Shown here piece by piece: positions 9,083 to 18,120 of a DNA stretch of 64,000 bases. Under the pieces are notes generated by a model. The model worked only from the letters and a program-made list of their open reading frames with translations. It did not search any database and had not been told where the DNA came from. Made by a program: the position numbers and the translations under genes. Numbering within the stretch: the stretch's first letter is position 1; every line of letters begins with the position of its first letter. Source of the DNA: Geofilum rubicundum JCM 15548 (GTDB taxonomy: Bacteria > Bacteroidota > Bacteroidia > Bacteroidales > Marinilabiliaceae); the NCBI RefSeq assembly GCF_000974365.1, contig NZ_BAZW01000002.1, positions 149,529-213,528 of the forward strand, in the 5' to 3' direction.

Positions 9083-9134
9083 TGTTCTTGTTTTTGATGG
9101 TTGTTTGCAATTGATGGATGAAACCCGTGCCTGC

Positions 9135-10535
9135 TTAAAGCATGGTGCGCGGGTCGGTGATGACCCCACTCAGGGCGGTGGCAGCTGCGGTGAGCGGACT
9201 GGCCAGCAGGGTGCGGGCACCGGGTCCCTGACGGCCCTCGAAATTTCTGTTGGAGGTCGAAACCGCATACTGGCCTTCCGGAATTTTATCGTCGTTCATG
9301 GCCAGACAGGCCGAACAGCCTGGTTGACGCAGGAAAAAGCCGGCCTCTTCCAGAATGTCGCGCAGACCTTCTTCAATGGCTTGCTTCTCTACCTGCTTAC
9401 TGCCCGGAACGATCCAGGCCGTGATGTTGTCGGCCTTTTTCTTGCCTTTTACAAAGGCGGCGAAGGACCTTAAATCTTCAATGCGACCGTTGGTACAGCT
9501 ACCCACAAATACGTAGTCTACTTTTTTACCAATCATGGGCTCGTCCTGATTGTATCCCATGTATTGCAGCGACTTCTTAAAGGAATTTTGTGAGGACTTG
9601 TCGATGTCTTCCACCTTGGGGATGTTGGCGCTGATGCCAATACCCATACCGGGGTTGGTTCCGTAGGTGATCATCGGTTCAATGTCTTCGGCTTTAAAAT
9701 GCAATTCCTTATCGAATACGGCATCGGCATCGCTCGGCAACTGACGCCATTCGGCCACCGCCTTTTCCCAGTCCTGACCCTTAGGGGCAAACTCACGATC
9801 CTTGACATATTCAAAGGTGATTTCATCGGGGGCAATCATACCACCGCGGGCACCCATTTCAATGCTCATGTTACAGATGGTCATGCGGGCTTCCATGGAA
9901 AGACTGCGAATGGCCGATCCGGCAAATTCAACGAAGTAGCCGGTGGCCCCTCCGGTGGAAATTTGAGCGATGATGTACAAAATGATGTCTTTGGATGTGA
10001 CCCCCTTGTGGAGCTCGCCATCCACATTGATGCGCATGGTCTTGGGACGCGACTGCATCAGACACTGCGTGGCCAGTACCATTTCCACTTCGCTGGTACC
10101 AATACCAAAAGCAATACTGCCAAAGGCACCGTGCGTAGAGGTGTGACTGTCGCCACAAACAATGGTCATGCCCGGACGGGTCAGACCCAACTCTGGTCCG
10201 ATGACATGCACAATGCCGTTGTACGGGTGTGTTAAACCATACATCTGAACGCCATTGGCCTCACAGTTCTCTTTTAATTTGTTCACCTGGTAGCGACTCA
10301 GCTCATCGTGGATGGGCAGGTGCTGTTCCATGGTGGGGATGTTATGGTCGGGCGTGGCCACCGTTTTTTCGGGGCGACCTACTTTAATCCCTCTCTCTTT
10401 TAAACCTGCGAAAGCCTGAGGACTGGTTACCTCGTGTATTAAGTGGCGATCGATATACAATACACTGGGTCCTCCTTCAACAATGTTCACAACATGTTTC
10501 TCCCAGATTTTGTCGAAAAGCGTTTTTCCAGCCAA
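9135..10535 (-). CDS. leuC: 3-isopropylmalate dehydratase large subunit
   Basis: The 466-residue aconitase-family subunit binds the [4Fe-4S] cluster that catalyses dehydration and rehydration of isopropylmalate. The cluster cysteines are visible in [13 protein letters not shown] and [12 protein letters not shown]. Other family segments are [43 protein letters not shown] and [20 protein letters not shown]. Length and start are standard. It follows leuA by 39 bases and precedes leuD by 52, so the two subunits are made from one transcript. Confidence 0.96.
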   Translation of the reverse strand: MAGKTLFDKIWEKHVVNIVEGGPSVLYIDRHLIHEVTSPQAFAGLKERGIKVGRPEKTVATPDHNIPTMEQHLPIHDELSRYQVNKLKENCEANGVQMYGLTHPYNGIVHVIGPELGLTRPGMTIVCGDSHTSTHGAFGSIAFGIGTSEVEMVLATQCLMQSRPKTMRINVDGELHKGVTSKDIILYIIAQISTGGATGYFVEFAGSAIRSLSMEARMTICNMSIEMGARGGMIAPDEITFEYVKDREFAPKGQDWEKAVAEWRQLPSDADAVFDKELHFKAEDIEPMITYGTNPGMGIGISANIPKVEDIDKSSQNSFKKSLQYMGYNQDEPMIGKKVDYVFVGSCTNGRIEDLRSFAAFVKGKKKADNITAWIVPGSKQVEKQAIEEGLRDILEEAGFFLRQPGCSACLAMNDDKIPEGQYAVSTSNRNFEGRQGPGARTLLASPLTAAATALSGVITDPRTML

Positions 10536-10574
10536 GATATTTAAGTTTTAATGGTTATGTATTAGAAATAAAGA

Positions 10575-12071
10575 CTATTCAATTTTTGACAAAGCATCGA
10601 GGAAGGCTTCCACGGATGCGGTGACGATATCGGTATGGGCCGCAAATCCATAATAGAGCTGTCCCTTGTGTTCAATTTTCACGTGCACCTTACCCAGATC
10701 ATCGCTTCCACGGGTTATGGCCTGAATCAGGAATTCCTCGAGGCGCACACGTCGTTTAACCAGCGCTTTTACAGCCGTAAAGGCGGCATCGATGGGACCG
10801 TTGCCCGCGGCTGTTTCGGTGAATATATCGCCGTTAAAGCTGACCTGCACGGTGGCGGTAGGAATGGTCGATTTACCACTCACCACCTGCAATGAAACCA
10901 GTTGCAGGGGCTTTTTGCCGGCTTGCTTTTCGCTGCCAATGAGGATTTCCAGGTCTTCGTCGGTAATGTCCTTTTTCTTATCGGCCAAATCCAGAAAGCG
11001 GTTGTAGATGTTGTCCAGTTCCGATGGCTCATACTGGTAGCCCAGCACAGTCATTCTGTGTTTCAGTGCGGCCCGTCCGCTGCGGGCGGTCAGCACAATG
11101 GACGACTCTTTGACGCCTACTTCCACAGGATCGATGATCTCGTAGTTTTCGCGGTTTTTTAACACGCCATCCTGATGAATGCCGGAAGAGTGCGAAAAGG
11201 CATTGCGACCCACGATGGCCTTATTGGCCTGCACGGGCATGCGCATAAGGGTGGAGACCAGGTTGCTGGTCCGCATGATTTGCTTCGAGTCGATGCCGGT
11301 ATCAAACTCCAGGTCTTTGTGACAGCGCAGGGCCATCACCACCTCTTCCAGGGCTGTATTGCCGGCTCTTTCGCCAATGCCGTTCATGGTGACTTCCACC
11401 TGACGCGCGCCGTTCATAATGCCGGAAAGGGAGTTGGCCGTGGCCATGCCCAAATCGTTGTGGCAATGGGTGGAGATAATGGCCTTGTCGATGTTGGGCA
11501 CATGGTTAACCAGGTAGGCAATTTTTTCGCCATACTCTGAAGGCAGGCAATAGCCGGTGGTGTCGGGGATATTGACAACGGTGGCACCGGCCTTAATAAC
11601 GGCTTCGATGACCCGTGCCAGGTATTCATTGTCGGACCGTCCCGCATCTTCGGCATAAAATTCCACATCCTCTACAAACTTTTTGGCATACTTAACGGCT
11701 TCCACAGCCCGTTCAATGATGGCATCGGGATTGGAATTCAGTTTGTTGAAAATGTGATAGGGGGAGGTGCCAATACCGGTATGGATGCGACCTCTTTTGG
11801 CAAATTGCAGGGCATCGGCCGCTACTTCAATGTCTTTTTTTACGGCCCTTGTTAAGGCGCAAATGGTGGGGTTGGAAACCGCTTTGGAGATCTCCACCAC
11901 AGAGTTGAAATCGCCCGGACTGGAGACCGGAAAGCCGGCTTCTATAACGTCCACGCCTAGTTTTTCGAGCTGTCTGGCCACTTCAATTTTTTCAATGGTA
12001 TTCAGCTGGCAGCCGGGAACTTGTTCGCCATCCCTTAAGGTAGTGTCGAAAATATAGACTCTGTTGCTCAT
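10575..12071 (-). CDS. leuA: 2-isopropylmalate synthase
   Basis: LeuA condenses acetyl-CoA with 2-oxoisovalerate, the committed step to leucine. The 498-residue protein starts at ATG 12069-12071 ([17 protein letters not shown]). The catalytic [12 protein letters not shown], the HxH metal ligands in [14 protein letters not shown] and the [12 protein letters not shown] segment are present. The C-terminal domain (from about residue 390, [18 protein letters not shown]) is the leucine-feedback regulatory domain. The frame is open upstream to a GTG at 12176, but those 35 residues have no family match and begin inside a strong hairpin, so the shorter start is preferred. It is separated from ilvC by 232 bases that hold a terminator and alternative hairpins, so leuA may have its own control. 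Confidence 0.94.
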   Translation of the reverse strand: MSNRVYIFDTTLRDGEQVPGCQLNTIEKIEVARQLEKLGVDVIEAGFPVSSPGDFNSVVEISKAVSNPTICALTRAVKKDIEVAADALQFAKRGRIHTGIGTSPYHIFNKLNSNPDAIIERAVEAVKYAKKFVEDVEFYAEDAGRSDNEYLARVIEAVIKAGATVVNIPDTTGYCLPSEYGEKIAYLVNHVPNIDKAIISTHCHNDLGMATANSLSGIMNGARQVEVTMNGIGERAGNTALEEVVMALRCHKDLEFDTGIDSKQIMRTSNLVSTLMRMPVQANKAIVGRNAFSHSSGIHQDGVLKNRENYEIIDPVEVGVKESSIVLTARSGRAALKHRMTVLGYQYEPSELDNIYNRFLDLADKKKDITDEDLEILIGSEKQAGKKPLQLVSLQVVSGKSTIPTATVQVSFNGDIFTETAAGNGPIDAAFTAVKALVKRRVRLEEFLIQAITRGSDDLGKVHVKIEHKGQLYYGFAAHTDIVTASVEAFLDALSKIE

Positions 12072-12169
12072 GTTTGTCTCTTTTAGTCCGGCGATAACCG
12101 GATGAAATTTGTTGAATGGGCCCATAAGTGGCCAATGTTTTTGGGGTAAGATGATAAGGCCGGTCAAGG

Positions 12170-12238
12170 CATCCACAGGAAGAAAGGTCTTCCTGTGGAT
12201 GAGATACCTGAATAGTCTTTAACCCCTTCCTGTTAAAG
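12170..12238 (-). promoter_or_regulatory. leuA leader with competing hairpins
   Basis: The ilvC-leuA gap contains a perfect 13-bp hairpin (12170-12182 with 12189-12201, loop six bases). It is preceded on the minus strand by a second hairpin (12217-12223 with 12232-12238). The sequence ACAGGAAG occurs in both, so the arm CTTCCTGT of the strong hairpin could pair with either copy, giving two mutually exclusive folds. No obvious leader peptide or U-run was found. The fold resembles a regulatory leader but is unproven. Confidence 0.4.
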
Positions 12239-12278
12239 GGTGAGAGATAGTTGCTATCAAGTTGTATGACCGGTCTTT

Positions 12279-12299
12279 TTCAGGCTAAGCCTGAAAAGA
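12279..12299 (-). terminator. Hairpin after ilvC
   Basis: TTTTCAGGC and GCCTGAAAA form a 9-bp stem with a three-base loop just beyond the ilvC stop codon. On the minus strand it continues with a short A-rich stretch rather than a clear U-run, so it may be a processing or attenuating hairpin instead of a full stop. It separates the ilv half from the leu half of the cluster. Confidence 0.5.
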
Positions 12300-12303
12300 G
12301 GGG

Positions 12304-13356
12304 CTATTTTTTGTCGTTTTCAGGACGAAGCTGACGAACGGCCGCACCTGCGCGCCACATTTCCGATTCGCGGAGCTCGGTTAATTCCGCTTCCAATTTT
12401 ACGCGGTAGTCCGACTGGCTGTTAGAGTCGATCGAACGCTGCGCCTCGTTGCCTTTGGCCACTTCGCTGTACAAATCGCTAAATACCGGAAGGGTGGCAT
12501 CACGGAATTTTTTCCACCAGTCCAATGCACCCCGCTGAGCGGTGGTCGAGCAGTTGGCATACATCCAGTCCATACCGTTCTCAGCCACCAAAGGCATCAA
12601 ACTCTGGGTCAGTTCTTCAACGGTTTCGTTGAAAGCTTCTGAGGGACTGTGACCATTCTTTCTCAAAACCTCATACTGGGCGGCAAAAATACCCTGGATG
12701 GCACCCATCAGGGTTCCACGCTCGCCGGTCAAGTCACTGTAAACCTCTCTTTGGAAGGTGGTTTCAAAAAGGTAACCACTACCAACACCAATACCCAAAG
12801 CGACTACACGGTCTTTGGCTTTTCCGGTGGCATCCTGGAAAATGGCGTAGCTGGAATTCAAACCTCTTCCTTCAAGGAACATGCGACGCAGGCTGGTGCC
12901 TGATCCTTTAGGAGCTACCAAAATAACATCTACATCTTTGGGAGGGATGATACCGGTACGCTCTTTATAAGTAGCACCAAAACCATGCGAGAAATAAAGG
13001 GCTTTACCTGGCTTCAGGTATTTCTGAACAGTGGGCCAAACAGAAATCTGGCCGGCATCTGACAATAGATACTGAATGATGGTTCCTTTGTCCAGGGCCT
13101 CTTCAATGGGGAAAAGGGTTTTGCCAGGCTCCCAGCCGTCGGCCACTGCCTTGTCCCAGGTCTTGGAGTCCTGACGCTGGCCAACAATAACGTTAAAGCC
13201 ATTGTCTTTCAGGTTAAGTGCCTGACCCGGGCCCTGAACACCGTAACCAATAACTGCAATCACTTCGTCTTTAAGCACCTCACGTGCTTTTTCCAATGGG
13301 AATTCTTCTCTTGTTACTACATTTTCTTCGGTTCCTCCGAAATTAATCTTAGCCAT
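12304..13356 (-). CDS. ilvC: Ketol-acid reductoisomerase
   Basis: IlvC converts acetolactate and acetohydroxybutyrate to the dihydroxy acids of valine/leucine and isoleucine synthesis, using NADPH and Mg2+. The 350-residue length matches the Bacteroidetes class I form. The Rossmann motif GYGVQGPGQALNLKDNG lies near residue 37. SHGFGATYKERTGI and LVAPKGSGTSLRRMFLEGRG follow, and the C-terminal knotted domain holds the acidic metal ligands in DLTGERGTLMGAIQG. It follows ilvN by 74 bases. Confidence 0.95.
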   Translation of the reverse strand: MAKINFGGTEENVVTREEFPLEKAREVLKDEVIAVIGYGVQGPGQALNLKDNGFNVIVGQRQDSKTWDKAVADGWEPGKTLFPIEEALDKGTIIQYLLSDAGQISVWPTVQKYLKPGKALYFSHGFGATYKERTGIIPPKDVDVILVAPKGSGTSLRRMFLEGRGLNSSYAIFQDATGKAKDRVVALGIGVGSGYLFETTFQREVYSDLTGERGTLMGAIQGIFAAQYEVLRKNGHSPSEAFNETVEELTQSLMPLVAENGMDWMYANCSTTAQRGALDWWKKFRDATLPVFSDLYSEVAKGNEAQRSIDSNSQSDYRVKLEAELTELRESEMWRAGAAVRQLRPENDKK

Positions 13357-13430
13357 AATAGTGTTTGTTAATTGTATTGATATGGGATAAATTTAATAGT
13401 TTATCGATTCTTACTTGCTAGCGCCCACCC

Positions 13431-13979
13431 TTAGTTGAGTACTTTTTTGTCCATTTCCATTTTTCTCAAATAGTTGTCGAGCAACTCCGCCTTGAGTTTG
13501 GTAATGGCAATACGTCCGGAGCGGGTAAACTGCACCACCCCGTATTGGTCCATTTTTTCAAACAACTCCTGGGTCTCCTGCTTGTGGCCGGTCTTTTCAA
13601 TAACGGTGTATTCTTCTGTTATTTCCAGAATACGGGCGCCGTACTGACGCACCAGCTTTTCTATCTCATTGCCATTCAGCAGGGTTTTGGTCGGCACCTT
13701 GTACAAGGCTATTTCCTGGTGAATGATGTCCTCATCGGTGAGGACAAAGGCTTTGATGACGTCAATGCGCTTTTCGATTTGCTTGGCCACCTTGTCGATT
13801 TCTTCGCGGGTGCTGAATACCACAATGGTAAATTTGTGTATGCCTGCGATGGCCGACTCAGAGGTGGTCAGGCTTTCGATGTTGAGGCTCCTGCGGGTAA
13901 ACACGTTGGTGATCTGATTGAGCAAACCAACCTGGTTCTCCGAGAATATGCTGAGTGTGAATTCTTGTTTCATTCTCAT
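13431..13979 (-). CDS. ilvN: Acetolactate synthase small (regulatory) subunit
   Basis: This 182-residue protein is the regulatory partner of IlvB and usually confers valine feedback sensitivity. The N-terminal ACT domain (about residues 5-75) contains FSENQVGLLNQITNVFTRRSLNIESL, including the glycine and asparagine region that binds the effector. The C-terminal half matches the ALS small-subunit domain (ILEITEEYTVIEKTG, FTRSGRIAI). It is 35 bases downstream of ilvB. A second possible ATG two codons in makes little difference. Confidence 0.93.
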   Translation of the reverse strand: MRMKQEFTLSIFSENQVGLLNQITNVFTRRSLNIESLTTSESAIAGIHKFTIVVFSTREEIDKVAKQIEKRIDVIKAFVLTDEDIIHQEIALYKVPTKTLLNGNEIEKLVRQYGARILEITEEYTVIEKTGHKQETQELFEKMDQYGVVQFTRSGRIAITKLKAELLDNYLRKMEMDKKVLN

Positions 13980-14014
13980 TTTTCTAAATTGTTAACATTG
14001 TAAGGGAACAGCTG

Positions 14015-15746
14015 TTATTCTAATCGGATATCTGAAACAGAGGCGCCGGATGGAACCATCGGGAATACGTTACCTTCCTTTTCCACAATTACTTCTAACA
14101 GAAAAGCGCCCTCATGGTTCACCATTTTTTGAATGGCTTCCTCCAGATTGTCTCTTTCGGTCACTTTTAAGGCTTCAATATGGTAACCTTTGGCAATGGT
14201 TTGGAAGTCCGGATTGATCAATTCAGTGGACGCATAGCGGCTGTCGAAAAACAGTTCCTGCCATTGGCGCACCATGCCCAGAAAGTTGTTGTTCAAAAGC
14301 ACGATTTTGACCGGTATCTTGGTCTGAAAAATGGTGCCCAATTCCTGAATGGTCATCTGAAATCCACCATCGCCCACAAAGAGACAAACCGGGCGGTCCG
14401 GGGCGCCCAATTTGGCACCCATGGCAGCGGGCAGGCCAAAACCCATGGTGCCCAAACCACCGGAAGTCACCACACTGCGCGATTGCTTGAATTTGAAATA
14501 GCGACTGCCCATCATTTGGTGCTGGCCTACGTCGGTTACCATAATGGCATCGTCGTTAAAGGCGTTCGATATTTTGTGCACGACTTCTCCCATGGTCATC
14601 CCCGGTTTGGAGGGCGCCAGTTCTTCGTTGATGATGCGGTCGAACTCAATGCGGTCACAAGCCCGGAACTCCTGCAACCAGTCCCCGTGCTTGTTGGCAC
14701 TTATTTTCTGGGTCAGCATGGGCAGCGATTCCTTCACGTTGCCCAGAATGGGCACATCGGCATGGACGTTCTTGTTGATCTCGGCATCGTCGATTTCCAG
14801 GTGGATGACTTTGGCGTTGGTCGCATAGGTTTTTAAATCACCCGTTACCCGGTCGTCAAAGCGCATCCCAATGGCTATGATCAAGTCGGCGTCATTGGTC
14901 TTTACATTGGGTCCATAATTACCGTGCATGCCCAGCATACCCACGTTTTGGGGATGATCTGTTGGCATGGCCGATAAGCCCAGCAAGGTCCATGCCGCCG
15001 GAATACCTGATTTTTCAAGGAAGGCCAACAACTCTTTTTCGGCTGAGCCCAGAATAACCCCTTGCCCTACCAGGCCAAAGGCTTTTTGGCCAGGTTAATC
15101 AGTTGGGTAGCTGCTTGAATCTGAGCCGGATCACTTCGGGAATGGGCTTGTAGCTGCGGATATGGGTGACCGGCTCGTAGATGTAATCAAAGCTGGCAAA
15201 CTGGGCATCTTTGGTGATGTCGATCAATACGGGACCCGGTCGACCGCTGCGGGCAATATAAAAGGCACGGGCAATGGCATAAGGTATATCTTCTGCTCTT
15301 TTTACCTGATAGTTCCATTTGGTAATAGGTTGGGTAACACCAACCACGTCGGTCTCCTGAAAGGCATCGGTACCCAAAAGGGTTGAGCCTACCTGTCCGC
15401 TGATGACCACCAGAGGGGTGGAGTCAATCATGGCATCGGCAATGCCGGTAACGGCATTGGTGGCACCCGGACCGGAAGTAACAATGGCAACACCGACTTC
15501 TCCCGTTACCCTGGCAAAACCTTGTGCGGCATGTATGGCTCCCTGTTCATGGCGGACCAACACATGGTGCAACTCATCCTGGACGGAAAACAGGGCATCG
15601 TAAACCGGCATAATGGCACCACCGGGATAGCCGAATAGTATTTTAGTCCCTTCAATTTGAAGCGACTTAACCAGCGCGTCGGCACCTGTCATTCTCACCG
15701 CCTGCTGGCTTTTTCCTTTGATCGCTGTTTGGGATTGTGTTTCCAT
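14015..15746 (-). CDS. ilvB: Acetolactate synthase large subunit, interrupted by two frameshifts as read
   Basis: IlvB is the thiamine-diphosphate enzyme joining two pyruvates, or pyruvate and 2-oxobutyrate. The N-terminal piece (15099-15746) carries LFGYPGGAIMPVYDAL and the catalytic-glutamate region VLVRHEQGAIHAAQGFAR. The C-terminal piece (14015 to about 15080) carries GLGTMGFGLPAAMGAKLG and the ThDP/Mg motif VGDGGFQMT..LNNNFLGMVRQWQ. Between them, a base is missing near 15131 and another near 15072. Restoring both gives a continuous reading (VDPAQIQAATQLINLAKKPL, then ALVGQGVILGSAEKELLAFL) exactly as the family requires. The gene is therefore one 578-residue enzyme, and the breaks are likely sequence errors. 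It sits between ilvD and ilvN. Confidence 0.9.
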
Positions 15747-15782
15747 AATATAATGCTTAAAAGGGGGTTGTTAACTGATTCA

Positions 15783-17624
15783 TTATTCTGTTTCGCCGGG
15801 CAAGAGGCGCACCGCTCCGCGGTCTGCCGATGTCACCATGCTGGCATAGGCCCTGAGGGCTTTTGAAACCGCACGCTCGCGCTGTTTGGGTCGATAGGCC
15901 TGGTTGTCCTTGGCCTCTTCCCTGGCTTGTCGGTTTTTTATGGTTTCGTCGCTGACCATGATGTTGATGGAGCGCTGGGGGATGCTGATTTCTACGGGAT
16001 CTCCATCTTCAATAATGGCGATGTTGCCACCGGCCGCTGCTTCAGGTGAAACGTGTCCGATTGAAAGTCCGGAAGTTCCTCCGGAGAAACGGCCATCGGT
16101 CACCAGGGCACATTGGGCACCCAGCTGGCGTGATTTTAAATAGGAGGTGGGGTACAGCATTTCCTGCATGCCCGGACCGCCCTTGGGACCTTCGTAGCGG
16201 ATGAACACCACATCGCCTGCTTTGACCTCTCCTGAAAGAATGCCGTCGCAGGCATCGTCCTGCGACTCGTAAACCCTGGCCACACCTTTAAAGTTGAAGA
16301 TGGACTCGTCTACCCCGGCTGTTTTGACGATGCACCCGTCCTGGGCAATGTTGCCAAACAGAACGGCCAGTCCGCCGTCCTTCGAATAGGCGTGCTCCAT
16401 ATCTCTGATGCAACCAGCTTTTCGGTCGGCATCCAGGTTGCTGTAGGTCGCTTTTTGCGAACCCATCACCAGGTTGATAAATCCACCCGGTGCACTCTGG
16501 TAAATGTCTTTGGCCTTGGGTGTGCATTGCGGATCCATGATGTCAAATGCTGCCAGAGCAGCTTCCAGATTGGGAAAATCAATTCTGCCAACGCTGGTAT
16601 CCAACAGTCCGGCCCGATTGAGTTCGGCCAGGATGCCCATGATGCCCCCTGCCCGGTTCACATCTTCGATGTGGTAGTCGCTGTTGGGGGCCACCTTGCA
16701 CAAAACCGGCACCTTACGCGACAATTGATCAATGTCCGCCATGGTAAAAGGCACCTGCGCTTCATGTGCGATGGCCAGCAGGTGAAGGACCGTGTTGGTG
16801 GAACCGCCCATGGCTATGTCCAGCGTCATGGCGTTCATAAAGGCTTTTTTGGTGGCAATGTTGCGGGGTAAAACCGAAGTGTCACCATCCTGATAATACT
16901 TATAGGCCAGTTTAACCACCTGATGGGCGGCGTCCTGAAACAATTGCTTGCGGTTGACATGGGTGGCCACAATGGTGCCATTGCCCGGCAGTGCCAGTCC
17001 CAAAGCCTCATTGAGACAGTTCATGGAGTTGGCGGTGAACATACCGGAGCAGGATCCGCAGGTGGGACAGGCGTTTTGTTCTACGGCCAAAACATCTTCG
17101 TCGGATACCGAATCGTCGGCTGCCATCACCATGGAGTCGACCAAATCCAATGCCTTACCCTCCAGTTTGCCGGCTTCCATGGGTCCGCCCGAAACAAAAA
17201 CAACCGGGATGTTCAGGCGCATGGCGGCCATTAACATACCCGGTGTTATTTTGTCACAGTTGCTGATGCATATCATGGCATCTGCCTGATGGGCATTTAC
17301 CATATACTCTACACTGTCGGCGATTAAGTCGCGCGATGGCAAAGAGTACAACATGCCATCGTGCCCCATGGCAATGCCATCGTCGATGGCAATGGTATTA
17401 AATTCAGCTGCAAAGCAGCCCTGTTTTTCTATTAATTTTTTAACGTCCTGACCGATTTGGTGCAGGTGGGCATGCCCCGGAACAAATTGGGTGAAGGAGT
17501 TAACAACGGCTATCAGTGGACGTCCCATTTGTTCGTCCTTCATGCCGTTGGCGCGCCATAAACTTCTGGCACCTGCCATTCTGCGACCCTGCGTTGTGGT
17601 ATTGCTTCTTAATGGAATCTTCAT
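15783..17624 (-). CDS. ilvD: Dihydroxy-acid dehydratase
   Basis: IlvD dehydrates the dihydroxy acids to 2-oxo acids, the shared third step of isoleucine and valine synthesis. It carries an Fe-S cluster. The 613-residue length is normal for the long, E. coli-like form. The cluster cysteines are in [12 protein letters not shown] and [37 protein letters not shown] is the C-terminal signature. It is the first structural gene of the ilv-leu cluster and lies directly behind the leader peptide and attenuator hairpin (17656-17793). ilvB follows after 36 bases. Confidence 0.96.
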   Translation of the reverse strand: MKIPLRSNTTTQGRRMAGARSLWRANGMKDEQMGRPLIAVVNSFTQFVPGHAHLHQIGQDVKKLIEKQGCFAAEFNTIAIDDGIAMGHDGMLYSLPSRDLIADSVEYMVNAHQADAMICISNCDKITPGMLMAAMRLNIPVVFVSGGPMEAGKLEGKALDLVDSMVMAADDSVSDEDVLAVEQNACPTCGSCSGMFTANSMNCLNEALGLALPGNGTIVATHVNRKQLFQDAAHQVVKLAYKYYQDGDTSVLPRNIATKKAFMNAMTLDIAMGGSTNTVLHLLAIAHEAQVPFTMADIDQLSRKVPVLCKVAPNSDYHIEDVNRAGGIMGILAELNRAGLLDTSVGRIDFPNLEAALAAFDIMDPQCTPKAKDIYQSAPGGFINLVMGSQKATYSNLDADRKAGCIRDMEHAYSKDGGLAVLFGNIAQDGCIVKTAGVDESIFNFKGVARVYESQDDACDGILSGEVKAGDVVFIRYEGPKGGPGMQEMLYPTSYLKSRQLGAQCALVTDGRFSGGTSGLSIGHVSPEAAAGGNIAIIEDGDPVEISIPQRSINIMVSDETIKNRQAREEAKDNQAYRPKQRERAVSKALRAYASMVTSADRGAVRLLPGETE

Positions 17625-17655
17625 TCTTGCTTATTTATATCCTGGTTCCTAAGCA

Positions 17656-17690
17656 GAAACCCCTCTCACGTATGAAGTGAGAGGGGTTTC
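17656..17690 (-). terminator. Attenuator hairpin of the ilv operon
   Basis: GAAACCCCTCTCAC (17656-17669) and GTGAGAGGGGTTTC (17677-17690) form a perfect 14-bp stem with a 7-base loop, between the leader peptide and ilvD. The upstream segment GAAGTGAGA (complement of about 17725-17733) can pair with TCTCACTTC in the 5' arm, giving an antiterminator alternative. On the minus strand the U-run is weak (GUUUCUGCUU). Confidence 0.75.
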
Positions 17691-17693
17691 AAG

Positions 17694-17733
17694 TTTTTTA
17701 TAGCTTAACTTTTTACATACCTATCTCACTTCT
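17694..17733 (-). promoter_or_regulatory. Pause/antiterminator segment of the ilv leader
   Basis: On the minus strand this segment begins GAGAAGTGAGAT and continues to ATGTAAAAAG. The first part can pair with ATCTC..CTTCTC inside the leader-peptide coding region, and ATGTAAAAAG is the exact complement of CTTTTTACAT at codons 3-6 of the peptide. It can instead pair with the 5' arm of the terminator. This gives the three alternative structures of classical ribosome-mediated attenuation. Confidence 0.65.
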
Positions 17734-17793
17734 CTAATGGTTCACCACGAGAATAATAATGACGACGAGAAGGAGAGATGTAAAAAGTGTCAT
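17734..17793 (-). CDS. ilvL: ilv leader peptide (transcription attenuator)
   Basis: A 19-codon frame runs from ATG at 17791-17793 to TAG at 17734-17736 and encodes MTLFTSLLLVVIIILVVNH. Eleven residues in a row are Leu, Val or Ile, exactly the products of the operon that follows. Ribosome stalling at these codons when charged branched-chain tRNAs are scarce would free the segment after the stop codon to form the antiterminator and let RNA polymerase pass the 17656-17690 hairpin. A good promoter lies about 27 bases upstream of the ATG. Codon content, position and the three pairing alternatives make this more than a chance frame; expression is not proven. Confidence 0.85.
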   Translation of the reverse strand: MTLFTSLLLVVIIILVVNH

Positions 17794-17819
17794 GATCTGG
17801 TTTTTGTTTAATTACAATG

Positions 17820-17849
17820 CAAATGTATGAATTTTGTCATAAATACAAA
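17820..17849 (-). promoter_or_regulatory. Promoter of the ilv-leu operon
   Basis: On the minus strand, TTTG (complement of 17846-17849) and TACATTTG (complement of 17820-17827) are separated by 18 bases, close to the Bacteroidetes TTTG/TAnnTTTG consensus. Transcription should start near 17813, about 20 bases before the leader-peptide ATG. Confidence 0.65.
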
Positions 17850-18120
17850 CTGTTGTGCAAAAAAAAGTTTCACTTTTCTGTTATTTTTTTACAAAACAGG
17901 GGGTTTTGGCGTTGAAAAATCAAATTTTCTGTATAAATATTCACAAATTCTTGTTATTAATATGCAAAGCTTCGGTTTGGAGCCAGGCTTTCTACATAAA
18001 CACTTTTGGGTGAAAAAGGTTTGCGCCGATGTTCTGATTTTTCCTGTTATTTTTATGGGGGACCCGGCCTCTTCTGATCCTGGGTGTTTATTTCAGCAGG
18101 CAGTGATAAAAAACATCGGG
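17850..18120. other. Intergenic stretch without recognised gene
   Basis: This AT-rich stretch lies between the ilv promoter and the 3' end of the hybrid sensor gene. A plus-strand frame is open across it (17827-18156), but its translation has no family features and it runs into the end of the sensor gene on the other strand. I see no RNA gene and no clear terminator for the sensor. Confidence 0.5.

Noticed and set aside
9083..9169. Upstream extension of leuD
   Set aside because: It overlaps the leuC coding end and has no similarity to LeuD; the internal ATG gives the normal start.
17656..17690. Reading the ilv hairpin as an ordinary terminator for a plus-strand transcript
   Set aside because: A T-run does follow it on the plus strand, but no plus-strand gene precedes it; the leader peptide and the competing pairings place its role on the minus strand.
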